DNA of 11,185 nt from JBOGGN01 sp050744165. Lineage in GTDB: Bacteria; Actinomycetota; Acidimicrobiia; Acidimicrobiales; Palsa-688. This document shows positions 1 through 8,564 of this stretch, one piece after another. The notes under the pieces were generated by a model. It was not told the DNA's origin. It worked only from the letters and a program-made list of their open reading frames with translations, and made no database searches. The translations under genes and the position numbers were made by a program. Position 1 is the first letter of the stretch. Every line of letters starts with the position of its first letter. The stretch lies in contig JBOGGN010000285.1 in assembly GCA_050744165.1 (NCBI GenBank), positions 1 to 11,185 on the forward strand, read 5' to 3'.

Positions 1-2
1 AG

Positions 3-260
3 CTGACGGTGTTCGCGGCCGAGTTGAACCCGGTGCTGGCCCGGCGGCTGTGGCCCCGGGCGTTGCCCATGGCCCCCCCTACCGAGGCCGACGACAGGGT
101 CATGAAGGCGCTGGTGGCCGAGGAGCAGCGCAAGCCCGAGGAAACCATCGCAGTCACTTTCACCCCCGCCCCCTCCGGCGACTCCCGATCTTCCGATAGC
201 GGAGGAGGTCGCGCTCCCGGCTCGCGGACAGGGGTGACTGACCGGCGGAATCGCTGGTAA
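3..260 (+). CDS. YihY/BrkB-family membrane protein, C-terminal fragment
   Basis: Only the C-terminal 85 codons are present; the gene begins before the window and ends at TAA 258-260. The frame is open from the first base, so the GTG at 9 is internal and not a start. The run AELNPVLARRLWPRAL, followed by PPTEADDRVMKALVAEEQ and a short acidic/beta-like end, matches from memory the cytoplasmic tail that follows the last transmembrane helix in actinobacterial YihY/virulence-factor-BrkB proteins (once misnamed ribonuclease BN). These are polytopic inner-membrane proteins of uncertain function. The last 30 or so residues are Ser/Gly/Arg-rich, with no recognisable motif, and are probably a non-conserved extension. 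It is not obviously part of the downstream cluster, from which 110 nt separate it. The family call rests on a short tail, so confidence is moderate. Confidence 0.62.
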   Translation: MTVFAAELNPVLARRLWPRALPMAPPTEADDRVMKALVAEEQRKPEETIAVTFTPAPSGDSRSSDSGGGRAPGSRTGVTDRRNRW

Positions 261-266
261 GAGCGG

Positions 267-283
267 GGATCACCCTTCGATCC
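267..283 (+). terminator. weak stem-loop just after the YihY-like gene
   Basis: A 5-bp stem, GGATC (267-271) with GATCC (279-283), closes a 7-nt loop a few bases after the stop at 258-260. There is no T-tract, so it is at best a weak or U-less terminator. The rest of the 261-370 gap holds one more short hairpin (GTCGC-AAA-GCGAC, 318-330) and the ribosome-binding site of the next gene. I see no convincing promoter there. Confidence 0.2.
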
Positions 284-355
284 AGCCAACCGTTTAGCAA
301 GCCGATGCGCCGGGAAGGTCGCAAAGCGACGGAATCGGTGGACGATACGTCAGGC

Positions 356-362
356 GGAGAGG
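356..362 (+). promoter_or_regulatory. ribosome-binding site that decides the start of the TPP enzyme
   Basis: GGAGAGG lies 8 nt upstream of the GTG at 371. The longer in-frame alternative, ATG 305, has no purine-rich site in front of it and would add 22 residues outside the conserved fold. The GTG at 371 is therefore preferred. Confidence 0.6.
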
Positions 363-370
363 TGGCGGCA

Positions 371-2137
371 GTGGCAAAGATCGCGTCGGAATTGTTGGTC
401 GAGCGTCTCGCGGACTGGGGAGTGGACACCGTCTTCGGTATCCCTGGCGACGGGATCAACGGGATCATGGAGGGCCTGCGCCGCCACCGGGACCGGGTGC
501 GCTTTGTGCTGGTGCACCACGAGGAGGCGGCGGCATTCATGGCATGCGGTTATGCCAAGAGCACGGGCCGCCTCGGGGTATGCCTGGCCACTTCCGGCCC
601 GGGCGGCGTCCACCTCCTGAACGGTCTGTACGACGCCAAACTCGACCACCAGCCGGTGCTGGCCATCACCGGAATGCAGGAGACCGCGGTTCTGGGCACC
701 GGTTACCAGCAGGAAGTGCACCTGGAAAAGCTGTTCCAGGACGTCGCCCAGTACGACGTCATGATCCACGTCCCGGTACAGATCCCAACCCTGGTCGACC
801 TCGCGGTGCGTCATGCCATTGCCCATCGCACCGTGAGCCATCTGACCTTTCCCAACGACATCCAGGTGGCGCCCGCAGACGCCGAGCCGTGGCCCTCGGT
901 GACCCCGGCCCGGGCCCCGTCCACGGCACCTGTGTACCTCGGTACCACCACCGTCCCCGAGCACCAGGACCTGCAGCGTGCCGCCGAGGTGCTGGGCCAA
1001 GGTCGCAAGGTGGTTCTGCTGGCCGGGGCCGGGGCGTTGCATGCCCGGGACGAGGTCCTCGCCGCCGCCGACGTGCTGGCCAGCCCGGTCGTCAAGACGC
1101 TGCCGGGCAAGGCGGTGGTGCCCGACGACCACCCCTTCACCACCGGCGGCATCGGCCTGCTCGGCACCGAGCCGTCCGAGGACGCCATGGAAGGCGCCGA
1201 CACGCTGTTCATGGTGGGCACCAACTTCCCCTACACCAAGCACCTGCCGCCGCCCGGTCAGGTCAAGGTGGTGCAGATCGACGTCGATGCCACCACGCTC
1301 GGCACGCGGATCCCCACCGACGTCCCGCTGCTGGGCGATTCCAAGGCGACCCTGCAGGCCTTGATCCCCCTGCTCAAGGCCAATCCCGATCGCGCCTTCC
1401 TCGAGTCGGCGCAGAAGGGGATGGCCGACTGGCGGGACAAGATGGCGGCGCTGGAGGACCCGCACCGCGATCCCATCCAGCCGCAATACCTGATGCGGGT
1501 CATCGACCGCCTGGCATCGAACGACGCCATCCTGTCCTCCGACTCGGGCACCATTGCCACCTGGGCGGCCCGCCACTTCGACATCCGGGGGAACCGGTTC
1601 TTCATGCTGTCAGGGAACCTGGCCACCATGGCGCCCGGCCTGCCGTACACCATCGCCGCCCAGTGGGCCCACCCGGGCAGGCAGTGCATCGCCTTCGTCG
1701 GTGACGGCGGCTTCGCCATGTTGATGGCCGACTTCATGACCGCGGTCCGCCATGAACTACCCATCAAGGTGTTCATCAACAACAACCATTCCCTCGGCCA
1801 GATCATGTGGGAACAGATGGTGCTCGGCTTCCCCGAGTACGGGGTGCGCTTCGGCGAGCCCGCCAATTTCGCCGCCTACGCCCAGTCCAACGGCGGCCTC
1901 GGCATCCGGGTGGAGAAGGCCAGCGAGTTGGAGTCGGCGGTCGAGGAGGCCTTCGCCGACCACCGGCCGGCCCTGGTCGACGTGCTCACCAATCCCGCCG
2001 AGCCGCCGATGCCGCCCAAGGTCTCCTACGAGCAGGCCAAGGGCTTCACCAAGGCGTTCCTCTCCGGCCAGCCGCACAAGGCGACCATCGCCACGACGCT
2101 GTTCCGAGACAAGATCAACCAGCTGCGAGAGGGTTAA
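371..2137 (+). CDS. thiamine-diphosphate enzyme, PoxB-like (pyruvate dehydrogenase/oxidase type)
   Basis: This 588-aa protein has the full acetolactate synthase/pyruvate oxidase architecture. The N-terminal Pyr domain (about 1-170) begins ASELLVERLADWGVDTVFGI and carries HHEE with the likely catalytic Glu at 51 (compare RHEE in E. coli PoxB), then SGPGGVHLLNGLYDA. A central Rossmann-like domain spans roughly 190-330. The C-terminal PP domain (about 370-550) has the ThDP/Mg motif GDGG at 444-447 ending at NNN 470-472. Family enzymes decarboxylate 2-oxoacids, PoxB transferring electrons from pyruvate to quinone through FAD. The PoxB-like order GSGYQQE-type (here GTGYQQEVHLEKLF) favours pyruvate oxidase over acetolactate synthase. 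No clear PoxB-style C-terminal membrane peptide is visible, so the acceptor is uncertain. It is the first gene of a six-gene cluster, with the next start 4 nt after its stop. An ATG at 305 would give 610 aa. Confidence 0.85.
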   Translation: MAKIASELLVERLADWGVDTVFGIPGDGINGIMEGLRRHRDRVRFVLVHHEEAAAFMACGYAKSTGRLGVCLATSGPGGVHLLNGLYDAKLDHQPVLAITGMQETAVLGTGYQQEVHLEKLFQDVAQYDVMIHVPVQIPTLVDLAVRHAIAHRTVSHLTFPNDIQVAPADAEPWPSVTPARAPSTAPVYLGTTTVPEHQDLQRAAEVLGQGRKVVLLAGAGALHARDEVLAAADVLASPVVKTLPGKAVVPDDHPFTTGGIGLLGTEPSEDAMEGADTLFMVGTNFPYTKHLPPPGQVKVVQIDVDATTLGTRIPTDVPLLGDSKATLQALIPLLKANPDRAFLESAQKGMADWRDKMAALEDPHRDPIQPQYLMRVIDRLASNDAILSSDSGTIATWAARHFDIRGNRFFMLSGNLATMAPGLPYTIAAQWAHPGRQCIAFVGDGGFAMLMADFMTAVRHELPIKVFINNNHSLGQIMWEQMVLGFPEYGVRFGEPANFAAYAQSNGGLGIRVEKASELESAVEEAFADHRPALVDVLTNPAEPPMPPKVSYEQAKGFTKAFLSGQPHKATIATTLFRDKINQLREG

Positions 2138-2141
2138 GGCG

Positions 2142-2618
2142 ATGCCTGCTGGTGGGCGATCCCATGGCGCGGCCCTGCAGGCCCCGGCGCAGGGCATCGA
2201 CCATCTGATCGCCAACATCGAACACGGCCGCTTCGAGCGCTCGTTGGCGGGGCTCATGGCGGCGTCGGCGCTGGTCACCGGGAGCGAGATTTTCCTCGAA
2301 CACGACCGGGCGAGCTTCGGCAACAAGATGATGTGGTTGCCAGTGGCGCTGACGCCGCTGGCCGCGGCCGCAGGCCTCGGCGGTGTCTTCTCCCGGCGCC
2401 TGGCCAAGACGGTACTTCCGGCCGTCTCCGCAGTGGTCTTGGCCAACGGCATCCAAGGCACCTACCTGCACTTGCGGGGCATCGCCCAGCGCCCCGGCGG
2501 CTGGGATCTGGCCCGCTTCAACGCCGAGATGGGACCGCCCATGTTCGCCCCGCTGTTGTTCTCGACCGTGGGCGGCATGGGGCTTCTTGCCTCGATCCTG
2601 CGCCGCGAGGGCCGGTGA
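2142..2618 (+). CDS. small four-helix membrane protein of unknown function
   Basis: This 158-aa protein starts at ATG 2142, preceded by GAGAGGG at 2127-2133 (8-nt spacing). It sits 4 nt after the TPP-enzyme stop and overlaps the next gene by 4 nt. Four hydrophobic segments are visible at about residues 34-52, 63-83, 89-107 and 132-153. No signal peptide or heme/iron-sulfur cysteine motif is seen. Between helices 3 and 4 lies YLHLRGIAQRPGG, then NAEMGPPMFAPLLF at the start of helix 4; these look conserved-type, but I cannot name a family. The position directly before the GMC small and large subunits suggests a membrane anchor or quinone-interaction partner for that dehydrogenase. That role is inference only. 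The CDS itself is well supported by spacing and by the coupled start of the next gene. Confidence 0.75.
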   Translation: MPAGGRSHGAALQAPAQGIDHLIANIEHGRFERSLAGLMAASALVTGSEIFLEHDRASFGNKMMWLPVALTPLAAAAGLGGVFSRRLAKTVLPAVSAVVLANGIQGTYLHLRGIAQRPGGWDLARFNAEMGPPMFAPLLFSTVGGMGLLASILRREGR

Positions 2619-3432
2619 CCCGCCGCCGGGCCCGGCTGGCCCAGGAAGGGTTACCCCGGCTGCCTGACACCGACCTCGGGGGCGAGGAGCATGGCCGTTT
2701 TCCCGGCTTCGACACCCTGGACCAGGCCGACACCTGGGACGACGTCACCAAGGGCGTGGTCCTCAGCCGCCTCGGGCCGCCGCCGCCGATGCGCTACTTC
2801 AGCGTTGACGAGGAGCGTGTCGCCCGGCCCCTGGTCGACCGGCTCCTGGCCCAGGAAGCCGAGCCCAAGATCCCGCTGCTGGAGATGATCGACGCCCGGC
2901 TGAGCGAGGAACAGACCGACGGCTGGCGCTACGACAACCTGCCGCCTGACGGTGAGGCATGGCGGCGTTCGTTGACGGCGCTCGACGCCGACGCCACCTC
3001 GGCCACCGGGAAGCACTTCTGGGAGTTGGCCATCGGCCGCCAGAACGACCTGCTGGAAGCCGTGCGGACCCACTCCGACGAGTGGCATGGGCTGGCCGCT
3101 TCCCGGGTGTGGAGCCTATGGCTGCGTTACGCCTGCACCGCCTTCTATGCCCACCCGATGGCGTGGAACGAGATCGGCTTCGGGGGGCCCGCCTACCCCC
3201 GCGGCTACAAGAACTTTGGAATCGACCGGCGGGAGCCTTGGGAGGTGCCTGAGGCCGATGCCCTCGACCCGGTGCCCTGGTCGGCCCGGGTGGAGGCGGC
3301 ACGGCGGCGCCACCAGATGGGCGCATCTGAGGAGGCGGCCTTGAATCGCCGCCGGGTGGCCACATCGGCAGAGGCAGGGTCGCCGAGCCACCACGACAAC
3401 GCCCTTACCGAAGCTGTGGGGCGGAGCCGCCA

Positions 3433-3436
<4 letters not shown>
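2615..3436 (+). CDS. gluconate 2-dehydrogenase subunit 3-like small subunit
   Basis: This 273-aa protein starts at GTG 2615, whose last two bases and the following A form the stop of the preceding gene (GTGA overlap). The body fits the gluconate 2-dehydrogenase subunit 3 (gamma) family: a helical protein with LVDRLLAQ, a middle F-W-ELAIGRQNDLLEAV segment, and a C-terminal block FYAHPMAWNEIGFGGPAYPRGY (about 177-198), the region where the family has its E-x-G...P-x-GY signature. In known dehydrogenases this subunit helps fold and export the flavoprotein and is itself Tat-exported. Here the N-terminus (MTRRRARLAQEG) has no hydrophobic Tat h-region, so the complex is probably cytoplasmic. The last 45 residues are Ala/Arg/Ser-rich and likely disordered. 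The partner is the GMC subunit that follows with another GTGA overlap. Confidence 0.78.
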
Positions 3437-5051
<1,615 letters not shown>

Positions 5052-5055
<4 letters not shown>

Positions 5056-6218
5056 GCGCCTCCGTGGGCCACCTGGCTCAGAGCGTTGGCGTCGGGAACG
5101 GGGCGGCGGGCTCCTCCTCGGGCGCGTCGGCGATCAGCGACCTGGAGGTGGCTGTCTACAAGGTCGCGACCGAGCAGGCCGAGTCCGACGGCACCTTCAC
5201 CTGGGACGCGACGACCGTGGTCCTCGTCCACGTCAGCGCGGGCGACAGGCGAGGGCTGGGATTCAGCTACGCCACGCCCGCCTGCCGGCCACTCATCGAA
5301 GGTTTGCTGGCCCCGGCGGTGCTCGGTTCCGATCCCCTCGACGTGACCGCCACCTGGGCGGACATGGTGGCGGCCATCCGCAACGTCGGCCGGCCCGGCG
5401 TGGCGTCCATGGCGATCGCGGCCGTGGACATCGCCCTCTGGGACCTCAAAGCCAAACTGCTCGGGTTGCCCCTGTGCCGACTCCTCGGCATGGCCCGGGG
5501 CGACGCCCCTGTCTACGGCAGCGGCGGCTTCACCTCCTACACCGACAAGCAGCTCAGCGACCAGCTGGCCGGTTGGGCGGCCCATGGCATCGGCCTGGTC
5601 AAGATGAAGGTGGGCACCAACTGGGGACAGCGCCCCGAGCGAGACCTGGCCCGCGCCGGTGTTGCCCGGCGGGCCATCGGCGACGGCGTCGAGCTGTTCG
5701 TGGACGCCAACGGCGGCTACCGCCGCAAGCAGGCGGTACGTATGGCGGGGGGCTTCGCCGAGCATGGCGTGACCTGGTTCGAGGAACCGGTGTCCTCCGA
5801 CGACCTCGTCGGGCTGCGCGAGGTCCGCGACCAGGTCAGCCCTGACGTGGCGGCGGGCGAGTACGGCTACGACCTGGCCTACTTCGAGCGGATGTGCGCC
5901 GCCGGGGCAGTCGACGTGGTACAGGCCGACGTATCCCGCTGCGCCGGGATCACCGAGTGGTTGCGGGTGGCTGCGGTAGCCGCCGCCCACGGCCTTCAGA
6001 TCTCCGGCCACTGCGCCCAGTCGCTACATCTCCACCCGGCGTGCGCGGTGGCCAACCTGCGCCACCTCGAATACTTCCACGACCATGCCCGCCTCGACCG
6101 GCTGCTCTTCGACGGCGTGGCTGACCCCGCTGGCGGCGTCCTCCGGCCCGACCTGAGCAGGCCCGGTCTGGGCCTGGAGCTGAAGGCCGTCGACGCAGAA
6201 AGGTTCCGGATCTCATGA
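5052..6218 (+). CDS. enolase-superfamily enzyme, mandelate racemase type (acid sugar dehydratase or racemase)
   Basis: This 388-aa protein is placed at GTG 5052 (GTGA overlap with the GMC gene); the first 35 or so residues are low-complexity, and a later start is possible because no ribosome-binding site is evident. The capping domain (about 36-150) has ESDGTFTWDATTVVLVHV. The barrel carries the mandelate racemase set: KMK at 184-186 (general base side), metal ligands in FVDANG (Asp218), FEEP (Glu244/245) and AAGEYG (Glu270), and the Asp293/His320 dyad in QADVSRC and ISGHCAQ. All catalytic positions are intact, so it should be active. The family abstracts a proton alpha to a carboxylate; most members with both KxK and the His/Asp dyad are acid-sugar dehydratases or racemases. 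The GMC and SDR neighbours favour a sugar-acid role. The exact substrate cannot be read from sequence. Confidence 0.85.
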
Positions 6219-7252
6219 GTTTGGCGACCGCTCCCCCGCCCTGTGTCGTCGTTACCGGCGGCAGCGCCGGCATTGGCCGGGCCGTCGTCCAGGCGTTCGC
6301 ACGCCAGGGGGCGTCGATAGCCATCTTGGCGCGAGGCGACGACGGGCTGCGTGGTGCCGCAGCCGACGTCGAGGCAGCCGGCATGGGCGGGCGCGCCCTG
6401 GGCCTCCCCGTTGACGTGGCCGACTACCAGGCGGTGGCCAAAGCCGCGGACACCGTCGAGGAGCAACTCGGCCCGATCGACGTGTGGGTCAACGTGGCCT
6501 TCTCGTCGGTCTTCGCGCCCTTCGCCGAGATCCACCACGACGAGTTCCGCCGGGTTACCGAAGTCAGCTACCTGGGCTATGTGCACGGCACCCGGGTGGC
6601 ACTGGACCACATGCGGCCCCGCAATCGAGGGGTCATCGTCCAGGTCGGTTCCGCCCTCAGCCGGCGCAGCATCCCGCTCCAATCGGCATACTGCGGGGCC
6701 AAGCACGCCATTGTCGGCTTTACCGAGTCGGTCCGCTGCGAGTTGCTCCACGAAAAGTCGGGGATCCGAATCTCGGTGGTCCAGATGCCAGCGGTCAACA
6801 CGCCCCAGTTTTCCTGGGTCCTGTCCCGTCTGCCCCACCAGCCCCAGCCCGTCCCGCCGATCTACCAACCGGAGGTGGCAGCCGAGGCGGTCGTCTACGC
6901 CGCCGCCCATCCCCGCAAGGAGATCTGGGTGGGGGGAACGACCGTGGCCACCCTGCTGGGCCAGAAACTCGCCGCCCCGCTGCTCGACCAGTACCTGGCC
7001 CGCACCGGCTACAAGTCACAGCAGACCGGCGTCCCCACCGACCCGGAGCGCCCTTCCAACTTGTGGCAGCCCGTTGATCGACACCCCAATGGCGACCACG
7101 GCGCCCACGGCGCCTTCGACGCCCAGGCCCATCCCCGTAGCGCCCAAGTGTGGGTCGACACCCACCCGCGCCTGGTGGGGCTTGTGGGGGCCGGACTCGC
7201 CACCGCCGGGTTCATCGCGGCGGCGGAACTTCGAGGGCGGCGGCGCCGCTAG
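6215..7252 (+). CDS. SDR-family NAD(P)-dependent oxidoreductase with C-terminal membrane segment
   Basis: This 345-aa protein starts at ATG 6215, overlapping the previous stop as ATGA, with AGAAAGG at 6197-6203 upstream. It is a classical short-chain dehydrogenase: cofactor motif TGGSAGIG at 14-21, VDVAD after the third strand, an active-site Ser in VGSALS, and YCGAK with Tyr159 and Lys163. The usual NNAG motif reads NVAF here; the first Asn is kept. After the SDR core (about 1-245), roughly 100 extra residues contain LWQPVD, HGAHGAFDAQA and a hydrophobic stretch LVGLVGAGLATAGFIAAAEL near 321-340, ending in RGRRRR, which looks like a tail anchor. This extended architecture is known in actinobacterial and proteobacterial SDRs of undefined substrate. 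It closes the six-gene cluster. Confidence 0.87.
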   Translation: MSLATAPPPCVVVTGGSAGIGRAVVQAFARQGASIAILARGDDGLRGAAADVEAAGMGGRALGLPVDVADYQAVAKAADTVEEQLGPIDVWVNVAFSSVFAPFAEIHHDEFRRVTEVSYLGYVHGTRVALDHMRPRNRGVIVQVGSALSRRSIPLQSAYCGAKHAIVGFTESVRCELLHEKSGIRISVVQMPAVNTPQFSWVLSRLPHQPQPVPPIYQPEVAAEAVVYAAAHPRKEIWVGGTTVATLLGQKLAAPLLDQYLARTGYKSQQTGVPTDPERPSNLWQPVDRHPNGDHGAHGAFDAQAHPRSAQVWVDTHPRLVGLVGAGLATAGFIAAAELRGRRRR

Positions 7253-7303
7253 CTCGATCCGGGACTCTCTCGGGTGCGGGACTGAGCTGGCTAGGGATTC
7301 GAG
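7253..7303 (+). terminator. possible terminator of the six-gene cluster
   Basis: CTCGATCC (7253-7260), directly after the SDR stop, can pair with GGATTCGAG (7295-7303) with one bulged T, enclosing a GC-rich loop that also contains two GGGACT copies (7261-7266, 7278-7283). There is no T-tract. The position is right for a terminator, but the structure is imperfect. Confidence 0.25.
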
Positions 7304-7358
7304 CGTGCGGAAACCCACGAGGCAGGAACAAGACATGCCAAGACACTTTCAGAAAATA

Positions 7359-7417
7359 GGTTAGAACTGTGCCCGCATAAGGCCCGCTTGGGCACTGAAA
7401 CGGGCATGGATCTAACC
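7359..7417. other. 59-nt strong imperfect stem-loop in the intergenic region
   Basis: Three nested helices are visible. The outer is GGTTAGA (7359-7365) with TCTAACC (7411-7417). The middle is TGCCCG (7370-7375) with CGGGCA (7401-7406), joined to the outer by CTG/TGG wobble-capable pairs after one A-A mismatch. The inner is GCCC-GCTT-GGGC (7382-7393). That makes about 20 pairs in 59 nt, inside a stretch clearly poorer in GC than its surroundings. It lies about 110 nt after the SDR gene and about 90 nt before the transporter gene. It may be a terminator without U-tract, a leader structure for the transporter-fdh unit, or a small interspersed repeat. It is not a tRNA: it is too short and has no T-arm. 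Confidence 0.45.
7388..7416 (+). promoter_or_regulatory. weak sigma70-like promoter candidate
   Basis: TTGGGC (7388-7393) and TCTAAC (7411-7416) are separated by 17 nt, the optimal spacing. Each box matches the consensus at only 3-4 of 6 positions. It overlaps the right half of the stem-loop and lies about 90 nt upstream of the transporter start, so it could serve the transporter-fdh unit. The rest of 7418-7504 shows only a short TTGG-AA-CCAA inverted repeat (7423-7432). Confidence 0.2.
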
Positions 7418-7504
7418 CATTCTTGGAACCAAAGTCACCCGGTGCGCGTGTCGCTCCGGGCCGGCGGATGACTGGGCGCGCCCGCCACGGGTACGACCAG
7501 TGCC

Positions 7505-8506
7505 ATGCCGCCTTGGGCCCTCGCCACAAAGGCAGCGGCCCTGGCGTATGGATCGAAGCCGGTCCTGCACCTGGGTCACTACCGGGTCACGATTCCTGCC
7601 TCGGTCGTCGCCCTTTCGCTGGTTGGGGCGGGGTGCTACGCCCTGGCTTCGGCGATGCAGCACGAGGCCGCCGCCCGCCAGCGCGACGAGGACGCCGTCA
7701 GACCACGGCTGCTCGTCAAGCTGGTTCGCAACCCCCGCTGGGTTATCGGCAACATTGTCAATGCGGCGGGCTACGGCTGCCAGTTCCTTGCCCTCCGTCG
7801 GGGGTCGCAGGGACTGGTCCAGCCGCTGTTCCTGACCAGCCTGGTCTACGCCGTCCTGTTCGCCGCCCTCCTGGAGCACCGCAAAGTCGCCGGCCGTGAC
7901 CTGTTGGGGGCGACGGTCGTGGTGGTCGGAATTGGCGGCCTCGTGGTCTCCTCGCGCCCCGGATCAGGCAACCCCCGTGCCTCGCTGATGGCCTGGGTGG
8001 TGCTGACGGCGCTTGTGACCGCAGTGGTGGCCGCCTGCGTGGTCCTCGGTCGCGAGAGACGCCGCCGCCGGGGCATCCTCCTGTCTGTGGCCGGTGGCAC
8101 CGTCTTCGGGTACGCCTCGGCGGTGGGCGAGCGGACGGCCCGCCTGTTGGACCACGGCGTGGGGGCGGTGCTGACGTCGTGGTCGCCCTACGTCCTGATC
8201 CTCGCCGGGGTCACCGGGCTGCTCCTCGCCCAGAGCGCGTTTCAGGCCGGAGCCCTTCGCCTTTCCCTGCCGGCGCTCACGGTGACCGAACCGGTCGTTG
8301 CCATCGCTATCGGCCAGGTGCTCTTCGGGGAGCATGCCGCTTCGTCATTGCCGGCTCGCATCGCTCAGCTGGTGGCGTTGGCGGTCACCGTGGCGGCCGT
8401 CTTCGACCTGGCGCGCACGGCCGGAGACCGGGTCGCGGGCGATAACGGCATCGACCGCCGAGCCGGAGTCGAGGAACCCCAACCAGGTGGCCGGGGCGTC
8501 GAGTGA
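7505..8506 (+). CDS. DMT/EamA-type membrane transporter
   Basis: This 333-aa integral membrane protein shows about nine or ten hydrophobic segments, near residues 31-50, 80-97, 103-123, 133-150, 161-181, 189-207, 219-247 (possibly two), 252-272 and 287-303. The pattern LASAMQHEAA in helix 1, AAGYGCQFLALRRGSQGLVQPLF in helices 2-3, and a second half with FQAGALRLSLPALTVTEPVVAIAIG is typical of drug/metabolite transporter proteins (EamA or NIPA-like). The two halves are internal duplicates, as in the family. The substrate cannot be inferred. ATG 7505 is the first start in frame, but has no clear ribosome-binding site; starts up to about residue 27 remain possible. The C-terminal 30 residues are polar and cytoplasmic-looking. 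It ends 58 nt before the formate dehydrogenase gene and may share its transcript. Confidence 0.78.
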   Translation: MPPWALATKAAALAYGSKPVLHLGHYRVTIPASVVALSLVGAGCYALASAMQHEAAARQRDEDAVRPRLLVKLVRNPRWVIGNIVNAAGYGCQFLALRRGSQGLVQPLFLTSLVYAVLFAALLEHRKVAGRDLLGATVVVVGIGGLVVSSRPGSGNPRASLMAWVVLTALVTAVVAACVVLGRERRRRRGILLSVAGGTVFGYASAVGERTARLLDHGVGAVLTSWSPYVLILAGVTGLLLAQSAFQAGALRLSLPALTVTEPVVAIAIGQVLFGEHAASSLPARIAQLVALAVTVAAVFDLARTAGDRVAGDNGIDRRAGVEEPQPGGRGVE

Positions 8507-8553
8507 GAGCACCCTCCCCGGGGTATGCAGTCCCTGTGACCCACGGCGCCTGC

Positions 8554-8557
8554 GGAG
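8554..8557 (+). promoter_or_regulatory. ribosome-binding site that decides the formate dehydrogenase start
   Basis: GGAG is followed after 7 nt by GTG 8565. This start gives a protein beginning MNEALRRLNAWPALRQLTGED, the usual short N-terminal lead of soluble actinobacterial formate dehydrogenases. Frame positions further upstream overlap the transporter gene. Confidence 0.55.
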
Positions 8558-8564
8558 CAGCTTC

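Noticed and set aside
318..330. Short GTCGC-AAA-GCGAC hairpin upstream of the TPP enzyme as an operator or terminator.
   Set aside because: A 5-bp stem in GC-rich DNA is expected by chance and nothing around it supports a function.
350..1576. 408-codon open frame on the minus strand.
   Set aside because: It is antisense to the well-supported thiamine-diphosphate enzyme, is His/Gly/Val-rich, and has no motif; it is a shadow.
371..2137. Acetolactate synthase (ilvB-like) as the identity of the thiamine-diphosphate enzyme.
   Set aside because: The N-terminal and middle segments follow the PoxB pattern more closely and no ilvN/ilvC neighbours are present, though a different 2-oxoacid specificity cannot be excluded.
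7359..7417. Integron attC site, suggested by GTTAGA and TCTAAC arms around an imperfect inverted repeat.
   Set aside because: In attC the RYYYAAC box is at the left and GTTRRRY at the right; here the order is reversed, and no integrase or cassette array is present.
7359..7417. tRNA gene, because of a 7-bp acceptor-like stem.
   Set aside because: At 59 nt it is too short, has no T-arm or anticodon-arm pattern, and does not resemble tRNA-Sec, which is longer than ordinary tRNAs.
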